Notes: a model not told the origin generated them from the sequence alone. Shown: positions 34,976-44,926, numbered from the stretch's first letter. The stretch: DNA of 64,000 nucleotides from Oricola cellulosilytica (GCF_019966575.1 NZ_JAINFK010000009.1:1-64000), one strand, 5' to 3'. Numbers and translations are program-made.

Positions 34976-35991
34976 CGATGTGGCCGAGCGGCAACCGGAA
35001 CCTCATAACCGATGTCACCGGTATTCGGGTCGGCAATGCGAGTGACACGACCGTAAAGACGGGCGTCACGGCGGTGCTTTGCGAGAGTCCGGCGACAGCA
35101 GCGGTGCAGGTTCTGGGCGGTGCGCCGGGCACGCGGGAAACCGATCTTCTGGAGCCGCACAACGCCGTCGAGACGGTCGATGCGCTCATTCTGTCCGGTG
35201 GATCGGCGTTTGGGCTGGATGCGGCATCGGGCGCGCAGGCGGCGCTCGTGGAGATTGGGCGCGGATTCGATGTCGGGGGACACCGCATTCCGATCGTTCC
35301 TGCGGCGATCCTGTTTGATATGATCAACGGGGGCGAAAAGAACTGGGGGCGTTTCCCGCCCTACCGGGAACTCGGCTACAAAGCGCTCAAGGCCGCGAGT
35401 GCCGATTTCGAGATCGGTACGCATGGCGCCGGAACCGGCGCACTGACTGCAAACCTGAAGGGGGGGCTCGGATCGGCTTCCTCCGTCATGGAGGCCGGCA
35501 ACGCCACGGTCGGTGCGCTCGTCGCGGTCAATCCCCTCGGCGCCACAACGGTCGGCACGAGCCGCCATTTCTGGGCGGCGCCTTTCGAGCAGAACGGCGA
35601 GTTCGGCGGCATTGGGGTCGCCTCGCCCTTCCCCGACGACGCCTCATGCGTTCGTCTGAAACACCGCGAGACGGACGGACCGGCGATCGCCAATACCACC
35701 ATCGGGGTCATCGCGACGGACGCCACGCTGACAAAGGCGGAATGCAAACGTCTTGCGATAGCGGCCCATGACGGTTTCGCGCGGGCGATCTGGCCGTGCC
35801 ACACGCCGCACGACGGCGACCTGGTTTTCGCGCTTGCGACCGGGCGGCGCAAGCTCAGCGAGGACCCGGATTCGTTCATTCAGCTGTGCGCCGCTGCGGC
35901 GAGTACGATGGCGCGGGCAATCGCGCGAGGGGTATATGCGGCGATATCCGCCGATGGGGATATCATGCCGACATGGAGCCAGAAACATTGA
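34972..35991 (+). CDS. DmpA-type P1 peptidase (L-aminopeptidase/D-esterase family)
   Basis: A 339-residue S58-family enzyme that matures by self-cleavage. The cleavage site is the Gly167-Ser168 bond in LKGGLGSASS, giving Ser168 as N-terminal nucleophile. NLITDVTGIRVGN, LILSGGSAFGLDAASG and NLKGG are typical. It hydrolyses N-terminal residues, amides or beta-peptides. No signal peptide is seen, so it is cytosolic, while the coupled upstream gene is periplasmic. The start (ATG) overlaps the upstream stop by 4 bp. Confidence 0.9.
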   Translation: MTMWPSGNRNLITDVTGIRVGNASDTTVKTGVTAVLCESPATAAVQVLGGAPGTRETDLLEPHNAVETVDALILSGGSAFGLDAASGAQAALVEIGRGFDVGGHRIPIVPAAILFDMINGGEKNWGRFPPYRELGYKALKAASADFEIGTHGAGTGALTANLKGGLGSASSVMEAGNATVGALVAVNPLGATTVGTSRHFWAAPFEQNGEFGGIGVASPFPDDASCVRLKHRETDGPAIANTTIGVIATDATLTKAECKRLAIAAHDGFARAIWPCHTPHDGDLVFALATGRRKLSEDPDSFIQLCAAAASTMARAIARGVYAAISADGDIMPTWSQKH

Positions 35992-36039
35992 CACTGGCCC
36001 GCCGAACGGTCACCGAACACCAAAAACATGCAGGAAAAC

Positions 36040-36720
36040 ATGGCTGACCGTCCGATCAAGATTGCGCCCTCGATTCTGGCATCCGATTTCTCCAAACTCG
36101 GCCAAGAGGTTCGGGATGTCGTCGAAGCAGGCGCCAACTGGATTCATCTGGACGTAATGGATGGGCATTTCGTGCCCAACATCTCCTACGGGCCTGACAT
36201 AATCGCGAAATTGCGGCCGCACACCGAAGCGACCTTCGACTGCCACCTGATGATCGCACCATGCGATCCGTACCTGGAAGCCTTCGCCAAGGCCGGGTGC
36301 GACATTATTACCGTTCATACGGAAGCGGGGCCGCATCTGCACAGATCGCTGCAGGCGATCCGTGGGCTCGGAAAGAAGGCTGGGGTATCGCTCAACCCGG
36401 GCACACCTGAAAGCGCAATCGAATATGTGCTCGACGATGTCGACCTGATCCTCGTCATGAGCGTCAATCCGGGGTTTGGCGGCCAGAAATTCATTCCCGG
36501 CGCACTTGAAAAGATTCGCCGCCTGAACGCCATGATCGGCGAACGTCAGATCGAGATCGAGGTCGATGGCGGCGTGACGGCGGATACAGCGGGTCCGTGC
36601 GCCGCAGCCGGGGCCAATGCCTTCGTTGCGGGTTCCGCTGTTTTCAGGGGCGGTACGGTTGAAAGCTACCGCGCGAACATTCAGGCTATCCGCCAGGCCG
36701 CAGAGGAACACCGCCCCTGA
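36040..36720 (+). CDS. rpe: Ribulose-phosphate 3-epimerase
   Basis: A TIM-barrel enzyme interconverting ribulose 5-phosphate and xylulose 5-phosphate in the pentose phosphate pathway. Motifs include [24 protein letters not shown] with metal ligands His/Asp, [12 protein letters not shown] and EVDGGVT. About 226 residues starting at MADRPIK, preferred because AGGAAA lies 4-5 nt upstream; the ATG at 36028 adds four residues. DUF2259 follows 11 bp downstream. Confidence 0.96.
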   Translation: MADRPIKIAPSILASDFSKLGQEVRDVVEAGANWIHLDVMDGHFVPNISYGPDIIAKLRPHTEATFDCHLMIAPCDPYLEAFAKAGCDIITVHTEAGPHLHRSLQAIRGLGKKAGVSLNPGTPESAIEYVLDDVDLILVMSVNPGFGGQKFIPGALEKIRRLNAMIGERQIEIEVDGGVTADTAGPCAAAGANAFVAGSAVFRGGTVESYRANIQAIRQAAEEHRP

Positions 36721-36731
36721 GGAGTATCGCC

Positions 36732-37466
36732 ATGGGAGCACGGCAGTCGCTGATCGCCCTATTCGGAAGCATGGTGCTCACGGCCCCTTCCGTGGCCGGC
36801 GACATAGCCGCGCTCAACGTGCTTGGATTCAGCGACGATGGGGCGACGTTCGCGTTCGAGGAATACGGCGTTCAGGACGGTTCGGGCTTTCCCTATGCGA
36901 ACCGTTTCTACATCGACACGGCATCGGACAGCTTTATGCCCGGATCGCCTATCCGTGTCCGGCTGGACGACGAGAACGCCACACTGGAGGATGCCCGGGT
37001 CCAGGCGAAACTAAGCGGCGAAGCCATCGTTCCCGACGGCAGCCTCGTGCCCGGATCTCAGGCCGGGTGGAACCCAATTACGGAGCTGTCCGCAGATCCG
37101 GCGCGAATGGTCGTCAATCCGCGGCCCGTCTTTCCACCTGTCGATGCGCCCCTGGAGATCAGGCTCGAAGAGGTTTTCTTTCCGGTCTTGGAAAATTGCC
37201 AAGACATCAGCGAGCGCGACGTCGGCTTCCGACTTCTCTCGGTAGACGCAAGCGCCGGTGGACGTACCACCATCCTTCACGAAGACCACTCCGTTCCGGC
37301 GAGCCGCGGTTGTCCTATCGGCTACCGTTTCGGCGGGGTGCAGACCTATATATCCCACCGGGGACCATCAGTCATCGCGGTCCTGATTGCGATTGAGAGC
37401 TTTGGCTTCGAAGGACCGGATTTTCGCTGGATGGCGGTAACGAAAAACTTTGCCGATCGACCGTGA
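36732..37466 (+). CDS. DUF2259 family secreted protein
   Basis: A 244-residue protein with a signal peptide (cleavage near SVAGDIA) followed by the DUF2259 fold (NVLGFSDDGATFAFEEYGVQDG). Two cysteines (ENCQDIS and SRGCPIGY) may form a disulfide. Function is unknown. It is 11 bp after rpe and overlaps the next gene by 4 bp (GTGA), so the three are likely one transcription unit. Confidence 0.88.
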   Translation: MGARQSLIALFGSMVLTAPSVAGDIAALNVLGFSDDGATFAFEEYGVQDGSGFPYANRFYIDTASDSFMPGSPIRVRLDDENATLEDARVQAKLSGEAIVPDGSLVPGSQAGWNPITELSADPARMVVNPRPVFPPVDAPLEIRLEEVFFPVLENCQDISERDVGFRLLSVDASAGGRTTILHEDHSVPASRGCPIGYRFGGVQTYISHRGPSVIAVLIAIESFGFEGPDFRWMAVTKNFADRP

Positions 37467-37975
37467 TGTGCCGGTCGGAGGGCAAGCCCATTTCTGCGGG
37501 ATCGCTCGTTACCGGCTTGGGAAAGCCGGTGGCGGGCGCTTTCGTCTGGGGCTCGATGATGGCGGTGAGCGCCTACGTTGCGCTGCGTTTCGGTCTCGGG
37601 CGTTCCGGTGGACCGAGCATCGGCGTCATACTGGCGATCTATTTTCTCGGCGGCGCGTGCGGATTCGCGCTCGCCTACCCGTTCCTGTGGTTTGCGCACC
37701 GGATATCGCGCCCGCTCCTGCGGACGCTTCTGGTTATTTTATTGCTGGGAATCTTCACGCTCGGTGCGACCGCGCTCATCCTGCTTCTCCAGTATCGGAC
37801 CTACTACGCGCAATGGCACGGTCCGGCCTTAAGCAGGATCTGGTTCTGGCAGCAATTCTACACGGCGCTCGGCTCCACATATCAGTATGCGGTTATCGGC
37901 ACGCGTCTCTACTGGCCCCTCGGTGCGCTGTTCCTTTTGGCAACAAGCTGGTGGTTGAGTCGCCAGAGACGTTGA
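37463..37975 (+). CDS. Membrane protein of unknown function
   Basis: A 170-residue protein with about four transmembrane segments (roughly 25-45, 52-75, 88-110 and 147-163). It starts at a GTG that overlaps the DUF2259 stop (GTGA). The third helix is leucine-rich and the C-terminal end is basic (LSRQRR). I recognise no family. Coupling to DUF2259 suggests the two act together at the envelope. Confidence 0.65.
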   Translation: MMCRSEGKPISAGSLVTGLGKPVAGAFVWGSMMAVSAYVALRFGLGRSGGPSIGVILAIYFLGGACGFALAYPFLWFAHRISRPLLRTLLVILLLGIFTLGATALILLLQYRTYYAQWHGPALSRIWFWQQFYTALGSTYQYAVIGTRLYWPLGALFLLATSWWLSRQRR

Positions 37976-38040
37976 GACCGACGGAACGGTCTGATATCTG
38001 CCCGACATCCTCTCCTTGATCCCCGCAAAGGTGTTTTCAC

Positions 38041-39348
38041 ATGGTACCCCGCTATTCACGGCCGGATATGGTCGCCATCTGGTCGCCGGAAACCAAGTTC
38101 CGCATCTGGTTTGAAATCGAGGCACATGCATGCGATGCGCTGGCAAAGCTCGGCGTCATTCCGGAAAGCGCGGCAAAGACCATCTGGGCAAAGGGCGGCG
38201 CGGCTACATTTGATGTCGAGCGGATCGACGAAATCGAGCGCGAAACAAAGCACGACGTTATCGCATTTCTGACGCATCTCGCCGAGATCGTCGGGCCGGA
38301 CGCCCGTTTCGTGCATCAGGGAATGACCTCTTCCGACGTTCTGGACACCTGCTTCAGCGTCCAGCTTGCACGGGCGTCCGATATCCTCCTGGCTGACATG
38401 GACGCGCTTCTTGACGCGTTGAAAAAGCGGGCGTTCGAGCACAAGGAAACGATCACGATCGGCCGCAGCCACGGCATCCATGCAGAGCCGACGACATTCG
38501 GCGTAAAGCTGGCGCAGGCATATGCCGAGTTCTCGCGCTGCCGTGACCGGCTGGTCAACGCGCGCGAGGAGATCGCTACCTGCGCGATCTCCGGCGCCGT
38601 CGGCACCTTCGCGAATATCGACCCCACCGTAGAGGAGCATGTGGCCGATGCGCTCGGCCTGAAGCCCGAACCCGTTTCAACGCAGGTGATTCCGCGTGAC
38701 CGGCATGCAATGTACTTCGCGACCCTCGGCGTAATCGCGTCTTCGGTCGAGCGTCTGGCGACCGAGATCCGGCATCTGCAGCGGACCGAAGTGCTGGAGG
38801 TCGAGGAATATTTCTCGCCGGGCCAGAAGGGATCGTCGGCGATGCCCCACAAGCGCAATCCGGTGCTCACGGAGAATCTGACGGGTCTGGCGCGCATGGT
38901 CCGGTCGTTCGCCATGCCGGCGATGGAAAACGTGGCGCTGTGGCATGAGCGCGACATTTCCCATTCCTCGGTCGAACGGATGATCGGGCCGGACGCGACG
39001 ATCACACTCGATTTTGCGTTGGCGCGGCTGACCGGCGTGATCGAGAAACTCGTCGTCTATCCGGACAACATGATGACGAACCTCAACAAGTTCCGGGGCC
39101 TGGTCCATTCGCAGCGGGTCCTTCTTGCCCTGACACAAGCCGGTGTCAGCCGCGAGGATGCCTATCGGCTCGTTCAGCGCAATGCGATGAAGGTCTGGAA
39201 CGAGGGCAAGGATTTCCTCGAGGAACTTCTGGGTGACGCGGAGGTGTGCGCCGCACTTTCGGAAGACACGCTACGCGAAAAATTCGATCTTGGTTATCAC
39301 ACCAAACACGTGGACACGACGTTCAAACGGGTGTTCGGAGAGTCGTAA
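38041..39348 (+). CDS. purB: Adenylosuccinate lyase
   Basis: Cleaves SAICAR and adenylosuccinate in purine synthesis. The 435-residue protein belongs to the fumarase/aspartase superfamily. It has the signature GSSAMPHKRNPV, the catalytic region GRSHGIHAEPTTFG and MTSSDVLDT. It lies 65 bp after the small membrane-protein gene and 54 bp before the EamA transporter. The other pur genes follow on the same strand from about 42.8 kb. Confidence 0.97.
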   Translation: MVPRYSRPDMVAIWSPETKFRIWFEIEAHACDALAKLGVIPESAAKTIWAKGGAATFDVERIDEIERETKHDVIAFLTHLAEIVGPDARFVHQGMTSSDVLDTCFSVQLARASDILLADMDALLDALKKRAFEHKETITIGRSHGIHAEPTTFGVKLAQAYAEFSRCRDRLVNAREEIATCAISGAVGTFANIDPTVEEHVADALGLKPEPVSTQVIPRDRHAMYFATLGVIASSVERLATEIRHLQRTEVLEVEEYFSPGQKGSSAMPHKRNPVLTENLTGLARMVRSFAMPAMENVALWHERDISHSSVERMIGPDATITLDFALARLTGVIEKLVVYPDNMMTNLNKFRGLVHSQRVLLALTQAGVSREDAYRLVQRNAMKVWNEGKDFLEELLGDAEVCAALSEDTLREKFDLGYHTKHVDTTFKRVFGES

Positions 39349-39402
39349 GATACATCTCTCCAGCGCCACAGGCCGGCCATTCCGCCGGCCGGGACCATAT
39401 TC

Positions 39403-40281
39403 ATGCCACCAGGCCATATCCTGCTCGCGATTCTCGTGAGCGCTGTCTACGGAACGGCCTTTGTCGCGATCAAGGTGGCCGTCACGGACATTCCGCCGTT
39501 GCTGGCCACGGGGTACCGGTTCCTGTTTGCCGCGATACCGCTGGTGTTCTTCGTCAGGCGCCCGGCGATACCGGCGGCCTATCTTATCGCTTACGGCCTC
39601 GTCCAGGGGGGCGTCATGTTCGGGTTGATCTTCACTGCCATAGGACTCGGCATGCCGCCCGGCCTCGCCTCGCTGGTTGTCCAGTTGCAGGTGTTCTTCA
39701 CGGTGTTCTTCGCCTTTCTGGCATTCGGCGAAAAGCCGACGCGCGCGGAAGTCGCCGGCGCGACCATTGCGCTGTGCGGTATCGTGCTGATCGGATGGTC
39801 CAATGCATCGGTATCGCCGGTGATCCCGTTCCTGCTCGTAATCGCCTCGGGGGCAGCGTGGGGCGTCGCGAACATCATCGCCAAGGCGGCAAAACCGGAC
39901 TCCATGCTCGGTTTCATAGGCTGGTCAAGCCTCGTGGCACCGGTTCCCTTGTTCCTTCTTTCGATGCTGGTCGAGGGGACCGCCTTCGGTTTGCCGCCAA
40001 GCGCACCTTCCGGCGCAACCGTTTTGTCGGTCGCCTATCTCGCGTATCCGACAACGGTGTTCGCGTTCGCCGCGTGGGTCTTTCTCCTGCGGCGGCACTC
40101 GGCCGCCGCCGTGACGCCCTATGCCCTGCTCATTCCGGTGTTCGGGATGACGTCCACGGCCTTGGTTTTCGGGGAACGGCTAACGCCCCTGTCCATGACC
40201 GGGTCCCTGTTGGTTTTCGCCGGATTGGCGGTTCACGTTTTCGCCGTGCGATTCCTGAAACGCAGATCCCGGAGTGTTTAG
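39403..40281 (+). CDS. EamA/DMT-family transporter
   Basis: A 292-residue integral membrane protein with ten predicted helices in two EamA repeats (about 5-135 and 145-285). It carries the repeat-ending motif GEKPTRAEVAGATIALCGIVLIG and its partner FGERLTPLSMTGSLLVFAGL. Such drug/metabolite transporters usually export amino acids or metabolites; the substrate is unknown. It may be cotranscribed with purB. Confidence 0.9.
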   Translation: MPPGHILLAILVSAVYGTAFVAIKVAVTDIPPLLATGYRFLFAAIPLVFFVRRPAIPAAYLIAYGLVQGGVMFGLIFTAIGLGMPPGLASLVVQLQVFFTVFFAFLAFGEKPTRAEVAGATIALCGIVLIGWSNASVSPVIPFLLVIASGAAWGVANIIAKAAKPDSMLGFIGWSSLVAPVPLFLLSMLVEGTAFGLPPSAPSGATVLSVAYLAYPTTVFAFAAWVFLLRRHSAAAVTPYALLIPVFGMTSTALVFGERLTPLSMTGSLLVFAGLAVHVFAVRFLKRRSRSV

Positions 40282-40511
40282 CAAAAGGCGTCAGCATGGA
40301 GCTTGGCGATCACGTATCGTTTCGCTCGAATAACGGGATTGAACGGCAGAAACATGTAGACAACGTGTTGTTTTAATGTGGGAAAACGACCCGTTCACGC
40401 CGTTCTAGAAGATGGTAACGAACGGAAAAGCGATGTGATTGAAAACGGTCTGCAACCGCCGCTTTTCGTGCCCAGATTCCTTTGATCCGCAGACGGATAA
40501 GGAGCACGATC

Positions 40512-40784
40512 ATGACCGACTACAAGGATCAGTACGATACCAACCCGAACAGGCCTTACGGGGACACGGGAAACAGGGGTTACACGGGCCCGACAATCGC
40601 GTTGGCCGTCATCGCGCTGTTGATCGGTGGCGTCTTCTTCATGTCGAATGGCCCTAGCAACGTCGACATCAACTCGACTGCAAGCGTTCCCGCCGCAACG
40701 GAGACCGCGCCGACCGCCGAACCGGCCGCTCCCGTGGCGCCCATCGAAGAGCCGCAAACCCCCGCGCCGGCAACCGCTCAGTAA
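40512..40784 (+). CDS. Small single-pass membrane protein, unknown function
   Basis: A 90-residue protein starting at MTDYKDQYD, with AAGGAG 8 nt upstream. The N-terminal 26 residues are polar and Gly/Asn-rich. One transmembrane helix follows (about 27-45, TIALAVIALLIGGVFFM), then a Pro/Ala/Thr-rich tail (about 55-90) probably in the periplasm. It resembles small rhizobial hypotheticals. The preceding 230 bp after the EamA gene holds nothing else I recognise. Confidence 0.7.
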   Translation: MTDYKDQYDTNPNRPYGDTGNRGYTGPTIALAVIALLIGGVFFMSNGPSNVDINSTASVPAATETAPTAEPAAPVAPIEEPQTPAPATAQ

Positions 40785-40869
40785 AAACTCGGCTTCCAAC
40801 GCGCGATCGAGCCAAAAGAATTCATGCGCCGGATTGACATCGCGGGTCCGAGACCCGACTTCCCGGCGC

Positions 40870-41418
40870 ATGAAAATCAAAGACGCCGAAATTCTAATTG
40901 TACCCGGATACACGAAGCCGCATCTCGACCATTGGCAATCGCGATGGCTGCAAAAAATGCCGACCGCCCGCCGGGTCGAGCAGGAGCACTGGTCAAAGCC
41001 TGTTCGGGAGGATTGGGTGGAACGGGTTCGCGATGAAATTGCACGCGCCCAAAAGCCGATCGTGCTCGTCGCCCATTCCCTTGGCGTGGCCTCCGCGGTT
41101 CACGCCACGCAGGATTCGACGCCGAACGTCGTGGGCGGGTTTTTCGTCGCGCCTCCGGACCTAGAGAACGGAAACATCCGCCCGAAACACTTTAAGACAT
41201 TCGGCCCCTATCCGCGTGACCCGCTCCCCTTTCCGTCTTTTGTCATTGCAAGCCGCAACGATCCCTTTTCGGCATTCGAACCGGCCGAAGAAATCGCTGC
41301 GAGTTGGGGTTCGTTCTTCGTCGATGCGGGCGAGTCAGGCCACATCAACGCCGAATCCGGCCACGGCCCCTGGCCCGAAGGCCTAATGGTTTTCGCGGAA
41401 TTCATGAAGCGGCTCTGA
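40870..41418 (+). CDS. RBBP9/YdeN-type serine hydrolase
   Basis: A 182-residue cytosolic alpha/beta hydrolase. It opens with ILIVPGYTKPHLDHWQSRW, the nucleophile Ser is in VAHSLGVA, the acid probably in SRNDPFSA and the His in AGESGHINAESGHGPW. The PGYxxxxxxHW start is typical of RBBP9-like hydrolases (PF06821). The substrate is unknown. It is bounded by the small membrane-protein gene upstream and the convergent aldolase gene 14 bp away. Confidence 0.88.
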   Translation: MKIKDAEILIVPGYTKPHLDHWQSRWLQKMPTARRVEQEHWSKPVREDWVERVRDEIARAQKPIVLVAHSLGVASAVHATQDSTPNVVGGFFVAPPDLENGNIRPKHFKTFGPYPRDPLPFPSFVIASRNDPFSAFEPAEEIAASWGSFFVDAGESGHINAESGHGPWPEGLMVFAEFMKRL

Positions 41419-41432
41419 GCGAGTCGGGCAGC

Positions 41433-42239
41433 TCAATATCCAGCCGAGCTGCCGTTATCGCCGGACGCTTCCTCGGCCATCGCAAGAATGGCCTTTTGAC
41501 CCTCCGCGACGATTGCCACGTCGAAGCCGAGCGCCATGAAACGGAAGCCCATCTGGTGGTATTTCCGCGCCATGGCCGGATTGGCGACGAAGATTCCGGC
41601 ATGCTTGCCGGCATCTCGCGCCGCTGCAGCGATGCTGGCGACAGCCTCATCCATTTCCGGCAATCCGGGATCCACCGATTTTCCGCCGGTCCACGCAATC
41701 GAAAAATCCGCCGGTCCGACGAACAAACCGTCAATTCCGTCAATTGCGGCGATTTCGCTTACCCGGTCGAACGCTTCCCGCGTTTCGATCATCGCGAATG
41801 AAACGGTACGAACATTTGAGGTCGCAAGGTATTCGTTTCCACCGGCAATGCCGCGAACGGCGACCGCCCGCGAAGCCCCCCAAGAGCGTCCACCAAGGGG
41901 CGGAAACTTCACCGCGTCGCGGAATGCGACCGCGTCCTGTACCGAATTGATCATCGGGGCGATGATGGCGTCGGCGCCCATGTCGAGTGCGCGGGACGCC
42001 ATATCCATGCGACCAAGCGGAACCCGGACGACAGCCGCCTTGCCTGAATGAATGACCGTGCTCAGCCCGCTCAGGACGCTATGCTCGTGATGACCGCCAT
42101 GCTGCATGTCGAGCGTGACGGCGCCGAACGGCCCCTGAGCGAACAGTTCAACAAGGCCATTCTCGGGTACCGAGGACCATACGGTATATACAGTCTCGCC
42201 AGCGATCAGCCGCGCCTGAAGCGTGTAGTCGAACATCAA
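41433..42239 (-). CDS. HpcH/HpaI-family class II aldolase
   Basis: A 268-residue pyruvate aldolase-type TIM barrel. It shows the early TLDMQHGGHH motif (Glu/Asp-Gln-His region), RVPLG, AMIETREAFD for metal-binding Glu, and VGPADFSIA. Related enzymes cleave 2,4-dihydroxyhept-2-ene-1,7-dioate or 2-keto-3-deoxy sugars. No degradation cluster surrounds it, so the natural substrate is open. Initiation at Met1 or Met2. Confidence 0.9.
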   Translation of the reverse strand: MMFDYTLQARLIAGETVYTVWSSVPENGLVELFAQGPFGAVTLDMQHGGHHEHSVLSGLSTVIHSGKAAVVRVPLGRMDMASRALDMGADAIIAPMINSVQDAVAFRDAVKFPPLGGRSWGASRAVAVRGIAGGNEYLATSNVRTVSFAMIETREAFDRVSEIAAIDGIDGLFVGPADFSIAWTGGKSVDPGLPEMDEAVASIAAAARDAGKHAGIFVANPAMARKYHQMGFRFMALGFDVAIVAEGQKAILAMAEEASGDNGSSAGY

Positions 42240-42267
42240 TCGTTGACCCGCCGCGGCCCTGATTGCG

Positions 42268-42585
42268 TCAACTGTTCTTAACCTGCTCGATGGCTTCGGC
42301 CATCAGTTCTTGCATGGTACGGCGAATCTGATGATCGGATTGATCGACGCCCGCGGCGTCAAAGTCGCGGCGCACCTTGCGGAAAACGTCTTCCTCGCCG
42401 GCTTCCTCGATATCGGCGATAATCACCTCCTTCGCATACGCCTCGGCATCGTCGCCCGATTTTCCGAGTTTCTCCGCGGCCCAGAGGCCAAGCAGCTTGT
42501 TACGGCGGGCTTCCGCCTTAAAGCGAAGCTGCTCGTCATGGACGAACTTGTTCTCGTAAGCGTCCTCACGGTCCTTCATCGACAT
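42268..42585 (-). CDS. DUF1476 protein, ATP synthase zeta-type inhibitor
   Basis: A 105-residue, highly charged, mostly helical protein of the DUF1476 family. In Paracoccus the homologous zeta subunit inhibits F1-ATPase, working like mitochondrial IF1. The N-terminus (MSMKDREDAYENKFVHDEQL) matches the inhibitory segment. The start at 42585 has GGAG about 6 nt upstream; the ATG at 42597 is less likely. It is divergent from purC, with about 240 bp between them. Confidence 0.9.
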   Translation of the reverse strand: MSMKDREDAYENKFVHDEQLRFKAEARRNKLLGLWAAEKLGKSGDDAEAYAKEVIIADIEEAGEEDVFRKVRRDFDAAGVDQSDHQIRRTMQELMAEAIEQVKNS

Positions 42586-42828
42586 GCCAGTCTCCATTCG
42601 CAGGTTTCGTCAGCGGCCTAACGCTCCGAAAAACAATTGTGAATTTATCCTGTCTAAATCAAATGGCCGTCGAAAGATCAACTCGCTTCCAGCGAACGGA
42701 AGGGCACTAACCCAAAATGGCGGGATATTGCACTGCAACGTTTGTGCTTGACCGCCGATTGGAGTAAACGGCGCGAAACGCAGGGTGCCGAATTCACGGC
42801 ATCATTCATCCGGGCAGAGCAGATATTC

Positions 42829-43593
42829 ATGAAACAGCGCCGCCGAATTTATGAAGGCAAAGGGAAAATTCTCTATGAAGGTCCCGAACCAGGCACTCTG
42901 GTGCAATTCTTTAAGGACGACGCGACCGCGTTCAACAAGAAAAAGCACGATGTGGTCGAGGGCAAGGGTGTCCTGAACAACCGGATCTCCGAGCACATAT
43001 TCACGCATCTAAATCGAGTGGGCATTCCGACCCATTTCATCAAGCGTTTGAATATGCGCGAGCAGTTGATCCGCGAAGTAGAGATCATTCCGCTGGAAGT
43101 GGTAGTGCGCAATGTCGCCGCAGGATCAATGTCGCAGCGCCTCGGCATCGAGGAAGGCACCGTTCTGCCGCGCTCGATCATCGAGTTTTATTACAAGGCC
43201 GATGCGCTGGATGATCCGATGGTGTCGGAAGAGCACGTCACAGCGTTCGGCTGGGCCAGCCCGCAGGAAATCGATGACATCATGGCGCTCGCCATTCGCG
43301 TCAATGATTTTCTCACCGGCCTTTTCCTGGGGATTGGAATACAACTGGTCGATTTCAAGATCGAATGCGGTCGGCTCTTCGAGGGCGAAACCATGCGTGT
43401 GGTAATCGCCGACGAGATCTCGCCGGATAGTTGCCGCCTTTGGGATATCAAGACCAACGAGAAGCTGGACAAAGACCGCTTTCGCCGGGATATCGGTGGA
43501 CTTGTCGAAGCCTATCAGGAAGTCGCGCGCCGACTGGGAATCATGAACGAGAACGACGCACCGCGCCCGAAAGGCCCGGTATTGGTGAAGTGA
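42829..43593 (+). CDS. purC: SAICAR synthetase
   Basis: Joins CAIR and aspartate with ATP to make SAICAR. The 254-residue enzyme, starting [13 protein letters not shown], has [33 protein letters not shown] and [10 protein letters not shown] longer frame from 42742 adds an unconserved N-terminus. purS begins 4 nt after its stop. This is the first gene of purC-purS-purQ. Confidence 0.97.
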   Translation: MKQRRRIYEGKGKILYEGPEPGTLVQFFKDDATAFNKKKHDVVEGKGVLNNRISEHIFTHLNRVGIPTHFIKRLNMREQLIREVEIIPLEVVVRNVAAGSMSQRLGIEEGTVLPRSIIEFYYKADALDDPMVSEEHVTAFGWASPQEIDDIMALAIRVNDFLTGLFLGIGIQLVDFKIECGRLFEGETMRVVIADEISPDSCRLWDIKTNEKLDKDRFRRDIGGLVEAYQEVARRLGIMNENDAPRPKGPVLVK

Positions 43594-43597
43594 GCCG

Positions 43598-43846
43598 ATG
43601 ACAACCGCACGCATAGTGGTGACGCTGAAGAACGGCGTACTGGACCCGCAAGGGAAGGCGATCGAGGGAGCGCTCGGCACACTGAATTTCCAGGGCGTCG
43701 GCAAGGTGCGCCAGGGAAAGGTTTTCGATGTCGAACTGGACACCAAGGACCGCGCCAAGGCCGAGAGCGATCTCAACGCGATGTGCGAAAAGCTTCTGGC
43801 CAACACGGTAATCGAGGATTACGCGGTGGAGATAGTCGAAGAATGA
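43598..43846 (+). CDS. purS: FGAM synthase subunit PurS
   Basis: An 82-residue scaffold subunit that joins PurL and PurQ in the three-subunit FGAM synthase. It begins [24 protein letters not shown] and contains the [17 protein letters not shown] segment typical of PurS. It overlaps purQ by 4 bp (ATGA). Confidence 0.96.
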   Translation: MTTARIVVTLKNGVLDPQGKAIEGALGTLNFQGVGKVRQGKVFDVELDTKDRAKAESDLNAMCEKLLANTVIEDYAVEIVEE

Positions 43847-44526
43847 GGACTGCCGTAATCCTTCTTCCCGGCCTCAACCGCGATCGTGACATGATCGCGG
43901 CAATCACCAAGATTTCCGGCAAGCCTCCGGTGACGGTCTGGCAGACTGAAACCGAGATCCCGAATGTCGACCTGATCGTGATTCCCGGCGGGTTTTCCTA
44001 TGGCGATTACCTGCGTTGCGGTGCAATCGGCGCGCGGATGCCGGTGATGGAAGCGCTGCGCAAAAAAGCCGAGGCGGGCGTGCGGGTCATCGGCGTTTGC
44101 AACGGATTTCAGATCCTGCTTGAAACGGGCTTGCTGCCGGGTGCGTTGATGCGCAACGCCTCACTAAAGTTCGTGTGCCGGGAGGTGAAACTGGAAGTCA
44201 CGAACGCCGGTACGCCTTTCACCGCGTCATATCGCCAAGGTGAAATCATTCGGTGTCCCGTTGCCCATCATGATGGCAACTATTTCGCTGACGGCGAGAC
44301 GCTCGCCCGTCTGAACGGAAACGGGCAGGTTGTCTTCCGCTATGCCGAGGGGAGCAATCCCAACGGCTCCATCGAGGATATCGCCGGGATCGTCAGCGAA
44401 GCAGGCAATGTGCTCGGACTGATGCCCCATCCGGAAAACCTGATCGAAACCGCCCATGGCGGCACTGACGGGCGCGGAATATTCGAGAACGCGCTCGGCT
44501 TGTCCGACCTCGCCGGCGCCGCGTGA
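43843..44526 (+). CDS. purQ: FGAM synthase glutaminase subunit PurQ
   Basis: Class I glutamine amidotransferase supplying ammonia to PurL. About 227 residues starting at MRTAVILL. The nucleophile Cys is in [11 protein letters not shown], the His/Glu pair in MPHPENLI, and [14 protein letters not shown] is typical. The start overlaps purS (ATGA) and the end overlaps the following lipoprotein gene by 4 bp (GTGA). Confidence 0.97.
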   Translation: MRTAVILLPGLNRDRDMIAAITKISGKPPVTVWQTETEIPNVDLIVIPGGFSYGDYLRCGAIGARMPVMEALRKKAEAGVRVIGVCNGFQILLETGLLPGALMRNASLKFVCREVKLEVTNAGTPFTASYRQGEIIRCPVAHHDGNYFADGETLARLNGNGQVVFRYAEGSNPNGSIEDIAGIVSEAGNVLGLMPHPENLIETAHGGTDGRGIFENALGLSDLAGAA

Positions 44527-44924
44527 CTCGCAACAGACTTTGGGCGTCAGCCGCGCTGGCCGTATTTGTCGCCGGCTGTGCCGGAGGCGAACGCATCGGA
44601 GGGCCGCTCTCTCTGGAAGTGGACGCAGCGAGCCCGGTCGCGGTGCTGTCGGCGATCAACGAAAACGGACAGCGCTGCTGGTTTCGCGCAAAGTCAAAGG
44701 ATTTTGCGCGCCTGGCCCTTGTGCCCGAACTCGACACAAGGGTGGGCAACCCGCGCCTGCTCGTTGTGGAGAGAGGCAAGGCAAGCGGGCTGCCCAAACT
44801 GGTGATCGAAGCTTCTGGCGAGCCTGTGAAGATCACGACCTATGGACCACTCAGTGATCAGAGCGTTTCGGCCCGTATCAACGACGATGTTATCGCATGG
44901 TCCACGGGCCGGAAGGACTGCTAG
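44523..44924 (+). CDS. Small lipoprotein of unknown function
   Basis: A 133-residue protein starting at a GTG that overlaps the purQ stop (GTGA). The signal peptide ends in a lipobox (VFVAGC), so the mature protein is probably lipid-anchored. The mature part is beta-rich, with [19 protein letters not shown]. No function is recognised. Its strict coupling to purQ looks like operon position, not a purine role. It converges with the DUF1127 gene 2 nt downstream. Confidence 0.72.
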   Translation: MTRNRLWASAALAVFVAGCAGGERIGGPLSLEVDAASPVAVLSAINENGQRCWFRAKSKDFARLALVPELDTRVGNPRLLVVERGKASGLPKLVIEASGEPVKITTYGPLSDQSVSARINDDVIAWSTGRKDC

Positions 44925-44926
44925 GA

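Noticed and set aside
39246-40376. 376-codon plus-strand open frame
   Set aside because: It runs in another frame through the 3' end of purB and the EamA gene and is Arg/Gly-rich without motifs.
42586-42828. A CTTGAC -35 element upstream of purC as its promoter
   Set aside because: CTTGAC is present near 42748, but no acceptable -10 occurs 16-18 bp downstream, so I did not annotate it.
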